Positions 36,753 to 45,662 of a DNA stretch of 54,281 bases are shown piece after piece. Below the pieces are notes generated by a model. The model did not search any database. It was not told where the DNA came from and saw nothing but the letters and a program-made list of their open reading frames with translations. The position numbers were made by a program, and so were the translations under genes. The stretch's first letter is position 1; each line of letters opens with the position of its first letter. The stretch comes from Armatimonadaceae bacterium (GTDB taxonomy: Bacteria; Armatimonadota; Armatimonadia; Armatimonadales; Armatimonadaceae). The stretch is from the NCBI GenBank assembly GCA_030446525.1, contig JAUJNC010000006.1, forward strand, positions 1 through 54,281, written 5' to 3'.

Positions 36753-37412
36753 ATGAAAAAAGAAACGCGTAGTGCCGAGAGCGGCACGAAGGAGAAATGT
36801 TCGCGGCCTTACCGGTTGGGCCAGCGTGAGACGGCGATGGAGGCGACGCGGGCGCGAGTATTGGCGGCGGCGCGCGAGTTGATTCTGGGCGAGAACGCAC
36901 TGGCGGGCTTTTCGATGGAAGCGGTCGCGCGACAGGCGGGCGTCACGCGTATGACCGTGTATCAGCGTTTCGGGTCGAAGCGAGGGCTGTTGGAGGCGCT
37001 GTTCGACGATATGGGGGCGCGCGGTCGTCTGGGCGAGCGTCTGCCGGATGCCTTCTCGCGGCCCGACGCGCTGGAGGCGCTGCAAGCCTATATCGAAGCG
37101 TTCTGCGACTTCTGGGAAAGCGACCGTGCGCTGAACCGCCGTTTGCGCGGCTTCGCGGCGCTGGACAAAGAGTTCGCGGCGGCGATAGCGGCTCGTTACG
37201 AGCGGCGTCACCACGCCATCGAAATGCTGCTGCGCCGCTTGAGCGGGCACGGAATCACGCCTCCGCCTGCAGCGCGCGAAGCATTGGTGGAAACTCTGCT
37301 GGCGCTGACGGGCTTCGAGTTCTACGACGTGCTCGCCGGAGAGCGCACCCCGCAAGAGGTCGCGCCCATCGTGTTCCGCTTGGTGCTGGCCGCGCCAGGT
37401 CTAAATCCGTGA
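36753..37412 (+). CDS. TetR/AcrR family transcriptional regulator
   Basis: A 219-residue protein. The HTH is at residues ~28-75: RARVLAAARELILGENALAG, FSMEAVARQAGVTRMTVYQR and FGSKRGLLEALFDDM. The ligand domain is helical. The start is ATG 36753 behind GAGGG. The gene is divergent from the membrane protein at 35929, sharing a 117-bp control region, so it probably regulates that gene. Confidence 0.92.
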   Translation: MKKETRSAESGTKEKCSRPYRLGQRETAMEATRARVLAAARELILGENALAGFSMEAVARQAGVTRMTVYQRFGSKRGLLEALFDDMGARGRLGERLPDAFSRPDALEALQAYIEAFCDFWESDRALNRRLRGFAALDKEFAAAIAARYERRHHAIEMLLRRLSGHGITPPPAAREALVETLLALTGFEFYDVLAGERTPQEVAPIVFRLVLAAPGLNP

Positions 37413-37493
37413 GAACGTTTGATCCCGCCGTCAGCGGGCGGGAGGTCGTCGCGAGAACGTTAATTTGACAGTACCCACACGCGTGACGTGCTG

Positions 37494-37780
37494 TTACGCG
37501 TTGCCGACTCGTCGGCGCCCCGCGCACGTGTCCCACCACGCGACTGCCGCGACGGCGGTCGTCGCGGCGCAGAGCACGCCCAGGGCCGAGGACACCGGCG
37601 CGAGCGGGATCAGAGCGGCCAGGGCGAGGAGGGCGACGAGCCGGGACCGTGGCACGTGCTCCCAAAGCGCCCATTTGAACCAGGCGTTGCCAAGGAGGTA
37701 GAGTGCCGGGCCGCCCAGAAGGAGGCAGGCCGCCGCGGCACTGACCGCCTCAGGGTGCGCGATGGTGTGCTCGTCGGCGG
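37494..37780 (-). pseudogene. LtrA (low temperature requirement A) C-terminal fragment
   Basis: The minus strand from about 37780 reads ADEHTIAHPEAVSAAAACLL, then LGGPALYLLGNAWFKWAL, RSRLVALLALAALIPLAPVS and ALGVLCAATTAVAAVAWW, ending at TAA 37494-37496. This is the last two to three helices of an LtrA-like membrane protein (HTVAHP followed by GGxALYLLG). The first ~300 residues are missing. It is not in any long annotated-looking frame because no start is present. Confidence 0.6.
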
Positions 37781-37882
37781 CGTGCCCTCTGAGCCCTGGC
37801 GCCGCTCGCGCAGCAGAGCCACGCGTGCCTGGCTTTCCTCTACACTCTGCATGATGTCTGCCTTGGCCACGCTGACCACGCC

Positions 37883-38130
37883 TCAGGAGAACATGCTGGC
37901 ATGGTCGCGCGCGAACTCCTCAAAAGGGCGCGGCGCTTTGCCGATGGCATCGCGCACACCGGCAGTGACCGCCGCTGCCTCGCCGCGCCGATAGTGCGCA
38001 TAATCCTCCAGCAGACCCTCTGCTTGCCAGAGTGGGAACCCGATGCCCAGCAACGCCTCGCGCATCGCCTCGGGCACTTCCACTCTACCCAACAAGGCCA
38101 GCCTTTTGTTGACCTGAAAGAAGCACCAGC
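37883..38130 (-). pseudogene. NmrA-like NAD(P)-binding protein, C-terminal fragment
   Basis: The minus strand carries VEVPEAMREALLGIGFPLWQ, then AEGLLEDYAHYRRGEAAAVT and GKAPRPFEEFARDHASMF with a stop. This is the C-terminal substrate domain of NmrA/SDR-type proteins. The Rossmann half with GxxGxxG is absent. Upstream the frame passes into an unrelated stretch at a 10-bp inverted repeat. Confidence 0.65.
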
Positions 38131-38160
38131 CCGCCTGCGGTACCTTCTCCCGGTGTTCCG

Positions 38161-38185
38161 TCTCAAGAAAGAGCATTTCTTGAGA
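38161..38185. repeat. Perfect 10-bp inverted repeat
   Basis: TCTCAAGAAA and TTTCTTGAGA with a 5-nt loop. It is AT-rich compared with its surroundings and lies at the junction between the NmrA fragment and an unrelated frame, as expected for an insertion or recombination end. It could also work as a small hairpin terminator. Confidence 0.65.
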
Positions 38186-38197
38186 CACGGAGAGGAC

Positions 38198-38350
38198 CTA
38201 CTGCCGCGGAGCCAGTCGGGTGGAAGTTCGCCTTTGTACCCGATCACGAACTTCCAGTCGGTCTTTGCGTCCTCCGCTGCCTTCGTCGGCGTCTGCTTCT
38301 GAACTGCCGTTTTGTGTTTCCTGCGGTGCAGGTGGACTTTCCGGTGCCAT
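38198..38350 (-). CDS. Small hypothetical ORF, frameshifted
   Basis: ATG 38350, with GGGAGG two bases upstream, starts MAPESPPAPQETQNGSSEAD. After a one-base change near 38260 the frame reads TDWKFVIGYKGELPPDWLRG. It resembles the start of a soluble protein with a disordered N-terminus. No family is recognised, and its 3' part meets the inverted repeat at 38161, so it may itself be truncated. Confidence 0.35.
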   Translation of the reverse strand: MAPESPPAPQETQNGSSEADADEGSGGRKDRLEVRDRVQRRTSTRLAPRQ

Positions 38351-38623
38351 TTCCTCCCTGGACGAAAGCTTGGCTTAGGCGGCAGACTTTTGGTCGTCGC
38401 GGTAGCCTGTTGGTTCCAGGAGCGAAAGAAGCTCCGTGCGGAGAGTGAGTACTTTGCACGGGCCCGCCACTCGGAAGGCCCTCAGCTTCCCTGCCGAATG
38501 CAAGAGACGGAAAGCTGCAAGTAGCTGTAGCTGGCTGCCTGTTCCTTGATCAGTCGATTCTGTGTCTCTGCCTGGCTACGGCCGCTCGCCACAATCGGGC
38601 CCTGAACTTTTTGTGATTTCCTT

Positions 38624-38709
38624 GACAGAACGGCAAACCTCGTATAAAGTTCGTATACATAAAAACGTCTGAGACTTCCCTGCGTGATGCTCTATCACGC
38701 AGGCGTGAT
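38624..38709 (+). promoter_or_regulatory. Promoter and operator-like repeats before the GntR gene
   Basis: TTGACA (about 38624) and TATAAA are 15 bp apart; TCGTATA is then repeated (about 38639 and 38650). Further down TGCGTGAT (38681-38688) and ATCACGCA (38694-38701) form an inverted repeat, and the second half pairs again with GCGTGAT (38703-38709). Such repeated GTGAT half-sites suit a dimeric GntR regulator acting on its own promoter. Confidence 0.55.
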
Positions 38710-38733
38710 TTGTGATATCTGGAACGGGCGAAG

Positions 38734-39057
38734 ATGCCGATGAAACGCGGCAAGGCGACCCTGTACCAGAGTGTGGTGGAGGATATTACGGCTCAGATCG
38801 AGCGCGGCATCCTGACGCCGGGCGAGCGCCTGCCCTCGATGAACGCGTTGTGCGAGCAGTACCAGGTCAGTGATATCACGGTACGCGCGGCGCTCAAGGA
38901 GCTAGGCAGGCGTGGCCTACTGGAAAGCCGGCGCGGCTCGGGCTTCTATGTCAGGGCGCAGTGCCCGCAGACGCCGACCCACCCGGCCGACAAACTGATC
39001 GCCATGATCATTCTATGCGGCAATGCGTCCACGCACTCCTTCTTCGGCGCCGTTGTT
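38734..39057 (+). pseudogene. GntR-type regulator, truncated
   Basis: ATG 38734 gives the winged helix: LYQSVVEDITAQIERGILTP, GERLPSMNALCEQYQVSDIT and VRAALKELGRRGLLESRRGS with GFYV. A short linker follows and then KLIAMIILCGNASTHSFFGA, the first strand of a LacI/PBP-like sensor. At about 39057 it joins a prepilin C-terminus in another frame. The ~250-residue sensor is missing. It probably controlled the third prepilin/hydrolase cassette. Confidence 0.75.
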
Positions 39058-39268
39058 CCCGACGCGGAAGCCCAGTGCCGGCCACCAGAGCGGCCTGACC
39101 GGGGTTTTCGCAGACGGGCACGCTAAATACCTGAAGGATGCCAAAGGAAAGACCCGCGTCACCAACGAGGGTGATCCCTTTGCCACCGTGGTTCGGTGCG
39201 ACATCTCCCCCAGTACGTCCAGCCCGGCGAACGGGACCTACTGGCTGCCCACAGCCACTTCGCCCTAA
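39058..39268 (+). pseudogene. DUF1559 prepilin C-terminal fragment
   Basis: The frame reads SAGHQSGLTGVFADGHAKYL, with a perfect H-X9-DG motif, then ATVVRCDISPSTSSPANGTY and a stop at 39266-39268. The hydrophobic N-terminal signal and the central ~180 residues are absent. The junction with the GntR fragment suggests that a deletion of roughly 1.4 kb removed the end of the regulator and the start of the prepilin, or a misassembly. Confidence 0.75.
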
Positions 39269-39381
39269 ACTCCAAAGGTAATCGCATAAGTCCTGGGAGC
39301 ACTCCATTGGTTGTGCTGGATAAACAGAAAATGGGCTTCTGCGATTACCCCTACAGCCGATGACATCACGGAGAAACGAAC

Positions 39382-40670
39382 GTGAAAATCTCCATTGTTT
39401 CTTCTTTCCTTGTTCTGGCTCTATGGGGTAGCTGCCATCCCGCGGGCGCGGACACCCGGACGAGTCCCGTGGAGGAAAACATGACGATGAACGGCAAGGT
39501 GTTTGTCGGCTATCAGGGATGGTTTACGCCGCTGCGTCAGGAAGACAACGCGAAGTGGGTGCACTACGGCAGCAAGGGGGAGTTCAGGCCGGGCTTCGTG
39601 AGCGTCGAAATGTGGCCGAACACCACCGGGATGGATGCCGACGAGAAGGTGCCGACCGACTTCCGCCACAAGGACGGCAGCGTGGCGCATGTCTTCGACT
39701 CGCAGAATGCCAAGACGGTCAATCGCCATTTCGCCTGGATGAAGCAATACGGCATTGACGGCGCGTTTTTGCAGCGCTTCGTCACCGTGGCGTCCAGGTC
39801 GGGGCAGCGTCCGATGCTGAACCGTGTCCTGGCGAATGTGCGCGCGGCTTCGACGGCCAACTCTGTGCCGTGGGGTATGATGTATGATCTCTCCGGCACC
39901 ACCGCCGAGAATATCTTTCCCGACGTCTCGACGGACTGGAAATGGCTGGTGGACGAGGCGAAGATTCGCACCGACAAACACTACATCCGGCACAACGGCA
40001 AACCGGTGGTGGTGCTGTGGGGCATCGGTCTGGAGGGACGCCCGAGTCCCAAAGAGTATCTGAGCTTGATTCAGTTCCTCAAAAACGATCCGGTCTATGG
40101 CGGGAACACGGTCCTTCTAGGGGTGCCCTTCTATTGGCGGACCGGCGCGTGACGCGACCAAAGACCCGTCGCTCCTGAAGTGATCCAAGCCGCCGACGGC
40201 CTGGCGCCGTGGCCGGTCGGGCGCTACAGCACGCCTGAAGCTGCCAGAGAGAACTCGCGCAGAGCGAACATGCGCCCGACGCAGCCTGGGCCAAAAAGCG
40301 CAACCTGGCGTATCTTCCCGGAGCCTTCCCCGGCTTTAGCTGGTACAACCTGATGAAGACACGCGGTGAAAACAAGCCCTTCAACCAGATTCCTCGCCTG
40401 GGTGGGCGGTTCCTCTGGGCGCAGGCAGTCTCGGCCAAGCGGGCGGGAGCGCAGATGCTCTACATCGCCATGTTCGACGAGATAGACGAGGCCACGGCGA
40501 TCTTCAAGGTCTCCAACGATCCGCCGGTTGGTGACAGCCCCTTTTTAACGTATGAAGGGCTGCCCTCCGACCATTACCTGTGGCTTACCGGTCAGATCGC
40601 CAGGATGTTGCGGGGCGAAATCCCGGCGACTGACGAGATGCCCCGGCGTGATGGCAGGCCCAGGTCTTGA
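39382..40670 (+). CDS. Secreted GH71/GH99-like glycoside hydrolase (frameshifted)
   Basis: ATG 39382 begins a signal peptide (MKISIVSSFLVLALWGSCHP). The catalytic region has KVFVGYQGWFTPLRQEDNAK, HFAWMKQYGIDGAFLQRF, NGKPVVVLWGIGLEGRPSP and, after two indels near 40142-40260, GFSWYNLMKTRGENKPFNQI and MLYIAMFDEIDEATAIFK. These fit the xylosidase/arabinosidase-like GH71/99 proteins, with acidic candidates in FDEIDE. The corrected length is about 430 residues. It completes the third regulator-prepilin-hydrolase cassette. Confidence 0.75.
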
Positions 40671-40689
40671 CGAGCGTCGAGCCACCCTT

Positions 40690-40880
40690 TTGAACGCTCG
40701 AATCCGCCTCGAGCGCGCAAAGCAGCAGACGCTGCAGGCGCTTACCAGTCTGCTCGGCTACGCTCTGTGGCGGCGCCACGGGCTCGGCGCCACGGACGTC
40801 TGCCGATCCGGCCACTGATAACAGGGACGCTACGATCAGCCGGCCCGCGTTCGTTTTCTTGGTGCTCAGGATCGGCCTTC
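40690..40880 (-). pseudogene. Possible secreted-protein N-terminal fragment
   Basis: On the minus strand AGAAGG precedes a CTG codon that starts STKKTNAGRLIVASLLSVAG, then SADVRGAEPVAPPQSVAEQT and LLLCALEADSS, like a signal peptide and the start of a mature protein. It runs into the 3' end of the GH99-like gene without a recognisable continuation. The call rests on composition only. Confidence 0.3.
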
Positions 40881-40967
40881 TGAAGGGTCGGGTTGCAAGA
40901 TTGTTCGGCGTTGTTCAGCCGTCCCGCAATGTCCTTAGGGAACCGATGCTGAGACGTCTCTCCACGG

Positions 40968-42344
40968 CTACGGCGCCCGCATCCAGAGGAAAACCGGCGA
41001 CTCGTCCACCGTCAGCTTGACCCCGCCCGCTTCCCCCGTCTCCCAGCGCACCGCCTCGGGCGTCCCCGGCGTCAGCGGCATCCGCTCCGCCCTGACGGGC
41101 GCGGCGGCGCCGAGGGCGAGCGTCACTTCGGTCTTCCGGTCCGCGCCGGTGGGGGACCAAGCGGCCCAGATGCGCTGCGCCGGGTCGGTGGCGTGCTGGT
41201 ACTCATAGACGTACAGGTCGCCGGTTTTCTGCGTCACAGCCCGGGCGAAGCGATAGTCGCCCAGCGTCTTCCGCAGGTGCGCCACCGCGTGGAAAGAGGG
41301 CTTCGGCTGGTAGTTCCTGGTCAGGCCCGACGCGGCGTGGACCGAGGGCTTATCCGAATCGTTGAACCAATAGAGATACGCCCGGTCGAGGTCAAGGGCG
41401 GAGAAGACCAGGAACGCGCGGACGATATACTGCGCCTGCTGGGTGTCGGTGACCCCCACCCACTGCTTGAAGGTACCCTCCTTGTCCTGTGGCTTGGTGG
41501 TCGCGTCCCATCCGAACTCCGTCAGCCAGACCTCCTTACCCGGCGCGTTGGCGTCGCGCCAGGTGATCACCGCGTTGATATCCTTGAGGAAATCGAGCGT
41601 CGGGTCTTCGGGGTAGCTGCGGCGCCACGTCGGGTACGGCTCCGCCTGGGCGTAGGAGTGGAGGTTGATGACGTCGTACTGGCTTTCCAGGCCCTTGACC
41701 GTGGACAGGCTCTTGTGGTACTTACCGCTCTCCTTGGCGAAGGTTGCGCAGGTCACGACTTTGAGCTTCGGATCGCCCTCGCGCATACCCCGGGCCATGT
41801 TTTCGAAGACCTGCCGGTAGACAGCATCGTCGTAGTTGCCGGGCTCATTGCCGATCTCCGCCGATTCGGCCAAGTTCTGTCCCGAAGGCCCGAAATACCG
41901 GGCGAAAGCCTTGCCGTAGGCGTAGGCGTCGCGGGGGATATTTTTCCAGCCGTCCGGCTTTATCGCTCCGAACTGGACGCACACGTCAATGGTGTAGCCC
42001 GCCTTCCTCCACGACCCATAAAGATCCTTCCAGTTCACGCCGTTTCGCGACATCGGGAACTTCGTGGCGTTGGAGGTGTCGTCTCCGATGTCCCAATCGA
42101 GGTTGTGATAGTCGCGCAAAAGGCCTGCGACGGGCTTGTAGAGTTCGGGCCTGAACTGGACCGTATGGGTGTTCAGGCCCATGAAGTCGCGGAAGAGTGG
42201 CTTGGGGCGCGGGGTCGCCGCACCGGTGCGGCGGCGTTCGTTTTTCTGTGTTTCCATGGGCGCATTGTCTGCCCGGCAACTGGGCAGGATCGTCGCGGCG
42301 AAGTAGAGCGCCGCGAGCGACCACAGGGATCGTCGCAGAGTCAT
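40968..42344 (-). CDS. Secreted glycoside hydrolase, clan GH-A type (GH39-like)
   Basis: A 458-residue product with a signal sequence that ends in a lipobox-like ILPSC. The (beta/alpha)8 features are FMGLNTHTVQF at strand 1, the acid/base Glu in SAEIGNEPGNYDD and the nucleophile Glu in VWLTEFGWDATT. A small beta domain follows, with YVYEYQHATDPAQRIWAAWS and TVDESPVFLWM at the end. The exact family and substrate are uncertain. It is last in the second lacI-prepilin-lipoprotein-hydrolase cassette. Confidence 0.8.
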   Translation of the reverse strand: MTLRRSLWSLAALYFAATILPSCRADNAPMETQKNERRRTGAATPRPKPLFRDFMGLNTHTVQFRPELYKPVAGLLRDYHNLDWDIGDDTSNATKFPMSRNGVNWKDLYGSWRKAGYTIDVCVQFGAIKPDGWKNIPRDAYAYGKAFARYFGPSGQNLAESAEIGNEPGNYDDAVYRQVFENMARGMREGDPKLKVVTCATFAKESGKYHKSLSTVKGLESQYDVINLHSYAQAEPYPTWRRSYPEDPTLDFLKDINAVITWRDANAPGKEVWLTEFGWDATTKPQDKEGTFKQWVGVTDTQQAQYIVRAFLVFSALDLDRAYLYWFNDSDKPSVHAASGLTRNYQPKPSFHAVAHLRKTLGDYRFARAVTQKTGDLYVYEYQHATDPAQRIWAAWSPTGADRKTEVTLALGAAAPVRAERMPLTPGTPEAVRWETGEAGGVKLTVDESPVFLWMRAP

Positions 42345-42399
42345 CGCGATGGTGCCTTATCTCCGGAGCAGGATCTGACAGGTCCCGCCCCCGGTCGTG

Positions 42400-42567
42400 C
42401 TATTTGGGCGCCGGTTTCCCCGGCACGAAATCCTTCGGCATCGGCCCCCCTTTGAAGTTGGCCTTGTCTTCCTCCGGCATCTTGGTATCGGTGCTGCAGC
42501 CGGTAAGAACGGTACCCAGCAGAAGGCCAACAAAAAGGGCACAGTGCCATACAACGGTTCTTTTCAT
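42400..42567 (-). CDS. Small lipoprotein
   Basis: ATG 42567 starts MKRTVVWHCALFVGLLLGTV, then LTGCSTD with a clear lipobox and a mature part of only about 35 residues ending PMPKDFVPGKPAPK. It lies between the DUF1559 prepilin and the hydrolase. Tiny lipoproteins of this type are seen beside DUF1559 genes. Function unknown. Confidence 0.75.
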   Translation of the reverse strand: MKRTVVWHCALFVGLLLGTVLTGCSTDTKMPEEDKANFKGGPMPKDFVPGKPAPK

Positions 42568-42635
42568 CTTGATCTGTCTTCCTTGACGGTGGCAGCGCTC
42601 GGTCTGTCTACAGGCACTGCCGCTGAGAACACCCG

Positions 42636-43418
42636 TCAAGAGCGTCGGGCATCCCAGAGATTGTCATTAAGGCGGGTCCGCGGGTCGGGGTTCGTGGAAG
42701 CGGGGCGCATCGCCTTCACATGGCCGTCGCAGAAGAGAAAGTTGGACATATCCGAATGTTTCGCGGTCACTGCGCCGTTGGGCCCGTTGGGATAAGCCGC
42801 CGCCGGCCGGGTTCCGTCGGGTATGTTGGCGGGCGTGATGCTGTTCAGATACGTGCCCGTTACGAAATCGGCCCGGTAATTCGTGGGGTTGCCGACCTGC
42901 GTGACAGCGAGGCAATCACTGTTGAAGCGCTCCGCCAGTAAGATGGTGTTGCTGGGTTGACCTATCGCTGCCAGCGAAGGAGACGGGTAGTTGAGCCAGC
43001 TGCTGACGGCGCCCATAGGTCCCCACGGAGCCGTGCCGCTGCCACCCCAGTTCATATTTGCGCCGTAGGAGATCCCCACACCCATCCAGGCGGCTTGTAC
43101 GTTGCGCGCTCCGTCGGAGGGGCAGCGGAACACGTCATAGCTCTTGATATAGGGCTGTGCGGTGATCGCCCAGGAAGTCGACCAATTGCGCTGAATCGCG
43201 AGCGGAAACGTCTCGTCATAGTCCTGGGCATACATCGTCATGCCGTTCCCCATTTGCTTCAGGTTGCTCAGACAGGTGGCCTGCCGCGCCTTTTCACGGG
43301 CTTGGGCGAAGACGGGAAAAAGGATCGCGGCCAGGATCGCTATTATGGCGATCACGACGAGCAGCTCGATCAGCGTGAACGCCTCGTGGGGGCGACGGCG
43401 GATTGATACGCACTGCAT
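42636..43418 (-). CDS. DUF1559 family prepilin-like protein
   Basis: The start is ATG 43418 with GGAGG eight bases upstream. The class III signal [20 protein letters not shown] is followed by [20 protein letters not shown]. The C-terminus has [18 protein letters not shown], an exact H-X9-DG motif. The length is 260 residues. It is nearly identical to the copy at 28446 over the first 45 residues, which shows the two cassettes are related. It lies between the LacI gene and the lipoprotein. Confidence 0.93.
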   Translation of the reverse strand: MQCVSIRRRPHEAFTLIELLVVIAIIAILAAILFPVFAQAREKARQATCLSNLKQMGNGMTMYAQDYDETFPLAIQRNWSTSWAITAQPYIKSYDVFRCPSDGARNVQAAWMGVGISYGANMNWGGSGTAPWGPMGAVSSWLNYPSPSLAAIGQPSNTILLAERFNSDCLAVTQVGNPTNYRADFVTGTYLNSITPANIPDGTRPAAAYPNGPNGAVTAKHSDMSNFLFCDGHVKAMRPASTNPDPRTRLNDNLWDARRS

Positions 43419-43490
43419 TTTCCGTTCCTCCCATGGAATATTCGGGAGCATAACTGCTCCGGTGTTCGCGACAACGCGAGTCGATGACGA

Positions 43491-44510
43491 TCAAGATGCC
43501 GGCGGAGCGGTCGAGCCGCGCACGGCGAGCTCCGGTTCCAGAAGATGCACCGTGGGGGCGACCGGCTTACCCTCCACCCGCTGCACCAGCATCCGCGCGG
43601 CCGTCTCGCCGATCTGCGTCAGCGGCTGACGCACGGTCGTCAGCGCCGGCGTGACCAGCGATGCCATGGGCCGGTCGTCCACGCCGATGAGGGACAACTG
43701 CTCGGGCACGGAGACGCCCAGCTCCCGCGCGGCTTCCAGAGCGCCGAAGGCGATCTCATCGTTGCCGGCGAAGATCGCCGTGGGCGGCTCCGGCAAAGCG
43801 AGCAGACGCTGCGTGTTCTCATAGCCGGACGAGGCATAATAAAGGCCGGGCACAATATACTGGGGGTTCGCCGGAACCCCCGCCTCAGCAAGGACGGCAA
43901 CGAAGGTAGCGCGGCGCGTGGCGACGCTGACCAGATTGGCATGTCCCATCAGATGCGCGACGCGCGTGTGCCCCAGACCTAGCAGGTGCTCCGTCGCCAG
44001 CCGCGCGCTCTTGACGTCGTCCACGTCCACCGACGGAATGTCATACCGCTCCGAAGGCCAAGAGACGGCAACCACGGGCAGATCCAGCGCCGCCAGGGTG
44101 GGTATCAGGTCGGAGTCAAGGGTGGGCGCGATAACCAGGATGCCATCGGTACGCCGGTTTCGAAAGATGTGGGCCGAATGCTCCGCGTCGCGCCAGGGCT
44201 GGGTCAGGTGCATGACGTTGAAGCCGGTTTCGGCGGCGGCGGTAAGGACCCCCTGGAGGATGGCGGAGGAGTAGGCGTTGATGACGATGGCGGAGGATTC
44301 GACCAGACTGAACATGATCCCCAGCGTGTTGGTTCGGCCACGCACAAGGCTACGCGCCATGGCGCTCGGATGATAATCCAGGCGGCTCATGACCGCAAGA
44401 ATGCGCTGCTGCGTCTCGGGCTTGACGCGTCGCGGACCGTTGTTGAGTACGTTGGATACGGTCCCGACGGAAACGCCACTTTCCCTTGCCACATCATAAA
44501 TGTTAGGCAT
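43491..44510 (-). CDS. LacI family transcriptional regulator
   Basis: The [23 protein letters not shown] is at the extreme N-terminus, then [20 protein letters not shown] (hinge) and a sugar-binding-protein-like sensor. The length is 339 residues, complete. A 12-bp palindrome TGAAGCGCTTCA lies 17 bp before the ATG. It probably represses the downstream prepilin, lipoprotein and hydrolase and itself. Confidence 0.94.
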   Translation of the reverse strand: MPNIYDVARESGVSVGTVSNVLNNGPRRVKPETQQRILAVMSRLDYHPSAMARSLVRGRTNTLGIMFSLVESSAIVINAYSSAILQGVLTAAAETGFNVMHLTQPWRDAEHSAHIFRNRRTDGILVIAPTLDSDLIPTLAALDLPVVAVSWPSERYDIPSVDVDDVKSARLATEHLLGLGHTRVAHLMGHANLVSVATRRATFVAVLAEAGVPANPQYIVPGLYYASSGYENTQRLLALPEPPTAIFAGNDEIAFGALEAARELGVSVPEQLSLIGVDDRPMASLVTPALTTVRQPLTQIGETAARMLVQRVEGKPVAPTVHLLEPELAVRGSTAPPAS

Positions 44511-44526
44511 ACATCAAGATTTCCTG

Positions 44527-44538
44527 TGAAGCGCTTCA
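44527..44538. promoter_or_regulatory. LacI-family operator
   Basis: TGAAGCGCTTCA is a perfect 12-bp palindrome with a central CG, the classic LacI/CcpA-type operator form. It sits directly upstream of the lacI start codon, as expected for autorepression. Confidence 0.75.
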
Positions 44539-44599
44539 ATCAAACATCATCCTAATCGAACCTGAGCTGTCTTATCAGGAACCATGGTGTTGAGAGTGT

Positions 44600-44852
44600 T
44601 TGTCAAGTCCAGAAAGTGGTGTAAAATCTCTCGCTGAGAGCGTGCTCGCTTAACTCACGCCGCGGCCTGCTCCAAAGGCCGGCGTAGCCGCGCCTTCAGA
44701 GCCGCGCGCTCCTTCTCGAGACGCGCCTCCAGTACGTTCCGGATGAAGTGCGTCTGGCAGCGCTGCCAGGAAGCGCTCTGGGACTGCCTCTTGACTGCCG
44801 CCACTAACCCGGCGTGATCCTCCGAGGTCACCAGGTCCGTCAAGGCGAGCAC
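44600..44852 (-). mobile_element. IS256-family remnant
   Basis: The minus strand reads DLVTSEDHAGLVAAVKRQSQ, then SASWQRCQTHFIRNVLEA, the conserved central block of mutator/IS256 transposases (SDDHxGL and WQRCxxHFxRN). The frame ends at 44655. GTCAAGTCCAGAAAGTGGTGTAAAA near 44600 resembles an IS256-type terminal repeat. Most of the transposase is missing, so this is an internally deleted scrap. Confidence 0.7.
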
Positions 44853-44942
44853 GATAGCGCTCGACGAGAGCGGGTACTACTATGGTTTTGGCGAACAGTG
44901 CTAAAATGGTGGTGAGGGCGGAGTAAGAGGAGGCATTGTTCC

Positions 44943-45566
44943 ATGACGGCAGTTGCCACGGACACGAAGCTCTGGACCCGCGCGGAGTACCACCGCATCG
45001 GGGACATGGGCCTCCTGGACGACGACAGGTACGAACTAATCAACGGGGAGATACGGCGGATGCCTGCACGCGGGGCGCGGCACCTGGCCGCGCAGTATGG
45101 GCTGGACGAGAAGCTTACGGCGGCGCTGTGGGGGCAGCCAGTCCTGGTCAGGACCGAGTTCCCGGTGGCGACCCGGCAGGACGGGGAGCCTGTTCCCGAT
45201 ATCGTGGTGTTGCGCGCCCCGGCGAGCCGCCATGAGGGGCGGCGGGCGGCGCGCCCGGAGGACGTGCTCCTGGTCGTAGAGGTGTCCCACACCACGGTCA
45301 GAAAAGACCGGGCGGAGAAGGCGCCACTCTACGCGGCGGCGGGCATCCCGGCCTTTTGGCTCCTCGATCCGGAAGATGACGCGCTGGAGGTCCGAACGGA
45401 CCCCGTATCGGGCGTTTACGCCAGTGAGAACGTCTACCGCCCCGGCGACAGACCGACGCTTCGTATCGGGGATCTGTCCGTCACCCTGGACGTGGCCGAC
45501 CACATCCCGCCGCGCCTGATGCCGGGGGAAGGGGAGGAAGGACAGCTGCCGGATGCCCCGGGCTAA
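44943..45566 (+). CDS. Uma2 family protein (second copy)
   Basis: A 207-residue PD-(D/E)XK-like protein. Motifs: WTRAEYHRIGDMGLLDDDRY, ELINGEIRRMPARGARH, GEPVPDIVVLRAP (Asp), VLLVVEVSHTTVRKDRAEKA (Glu and Lys), and PLYAAAGIPAFWLLDPEDDA. It is more typical of the family than the copy at 26139 and complete. No linked partner gene is seen. It follows directly after an IS256 scrap. Confidence 0.9.
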   Translation: MTAVATDTKLWTRAEYHRIGDMGLLDDDRYELINGEIRRMPARGARHLAAQYGLDEKLTAALWGQPVLVRTEFPVATRQDGEPVPDIVVLRAPASRHEGRRAARPEDVLLVVEVSHTTVRKDRAEKAPLYAAAGIPAFWLLDPEDDALEVRTDPVSGVYASENVYRPGDRPTLRIGDLSVTLDVADHIPPRLMPGEGEEGQLPDAPG

Positions 45567-45602
45567 CGCGCGGAGACGCGCGCCTGACACATCCCAGACA
45601 AC

Positions 45603-45637
45603 AAGGGCGCTCCGCTTAAACTCAGCGGAGCGCCCTT
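45603..45637. terminator. Strong terminator between Uma2 and tRNA-Leu
   Basis: AAGGGCGCTCCGCT and AGCGGAGCGCCCTT form a perfect 14-bp stem with a 7-nt loop. It ends with TTT on the plus strand, and with CCCTTGTTGT on the minus strand. It can end both the Uma2 and the tRNA transcripts. Confidence 0.85.
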
Positions 45638-45662
45638 TACCGCGACCCACGAACCCTTTTGA

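Noticed and set aside
38340..38400. Walker A-like GGNGTGKST on the minus strand
   Set aside because: It lies in a frame with no other ATPase motif, and the neighbouring frame gives a better small ORF. Treated as chance.
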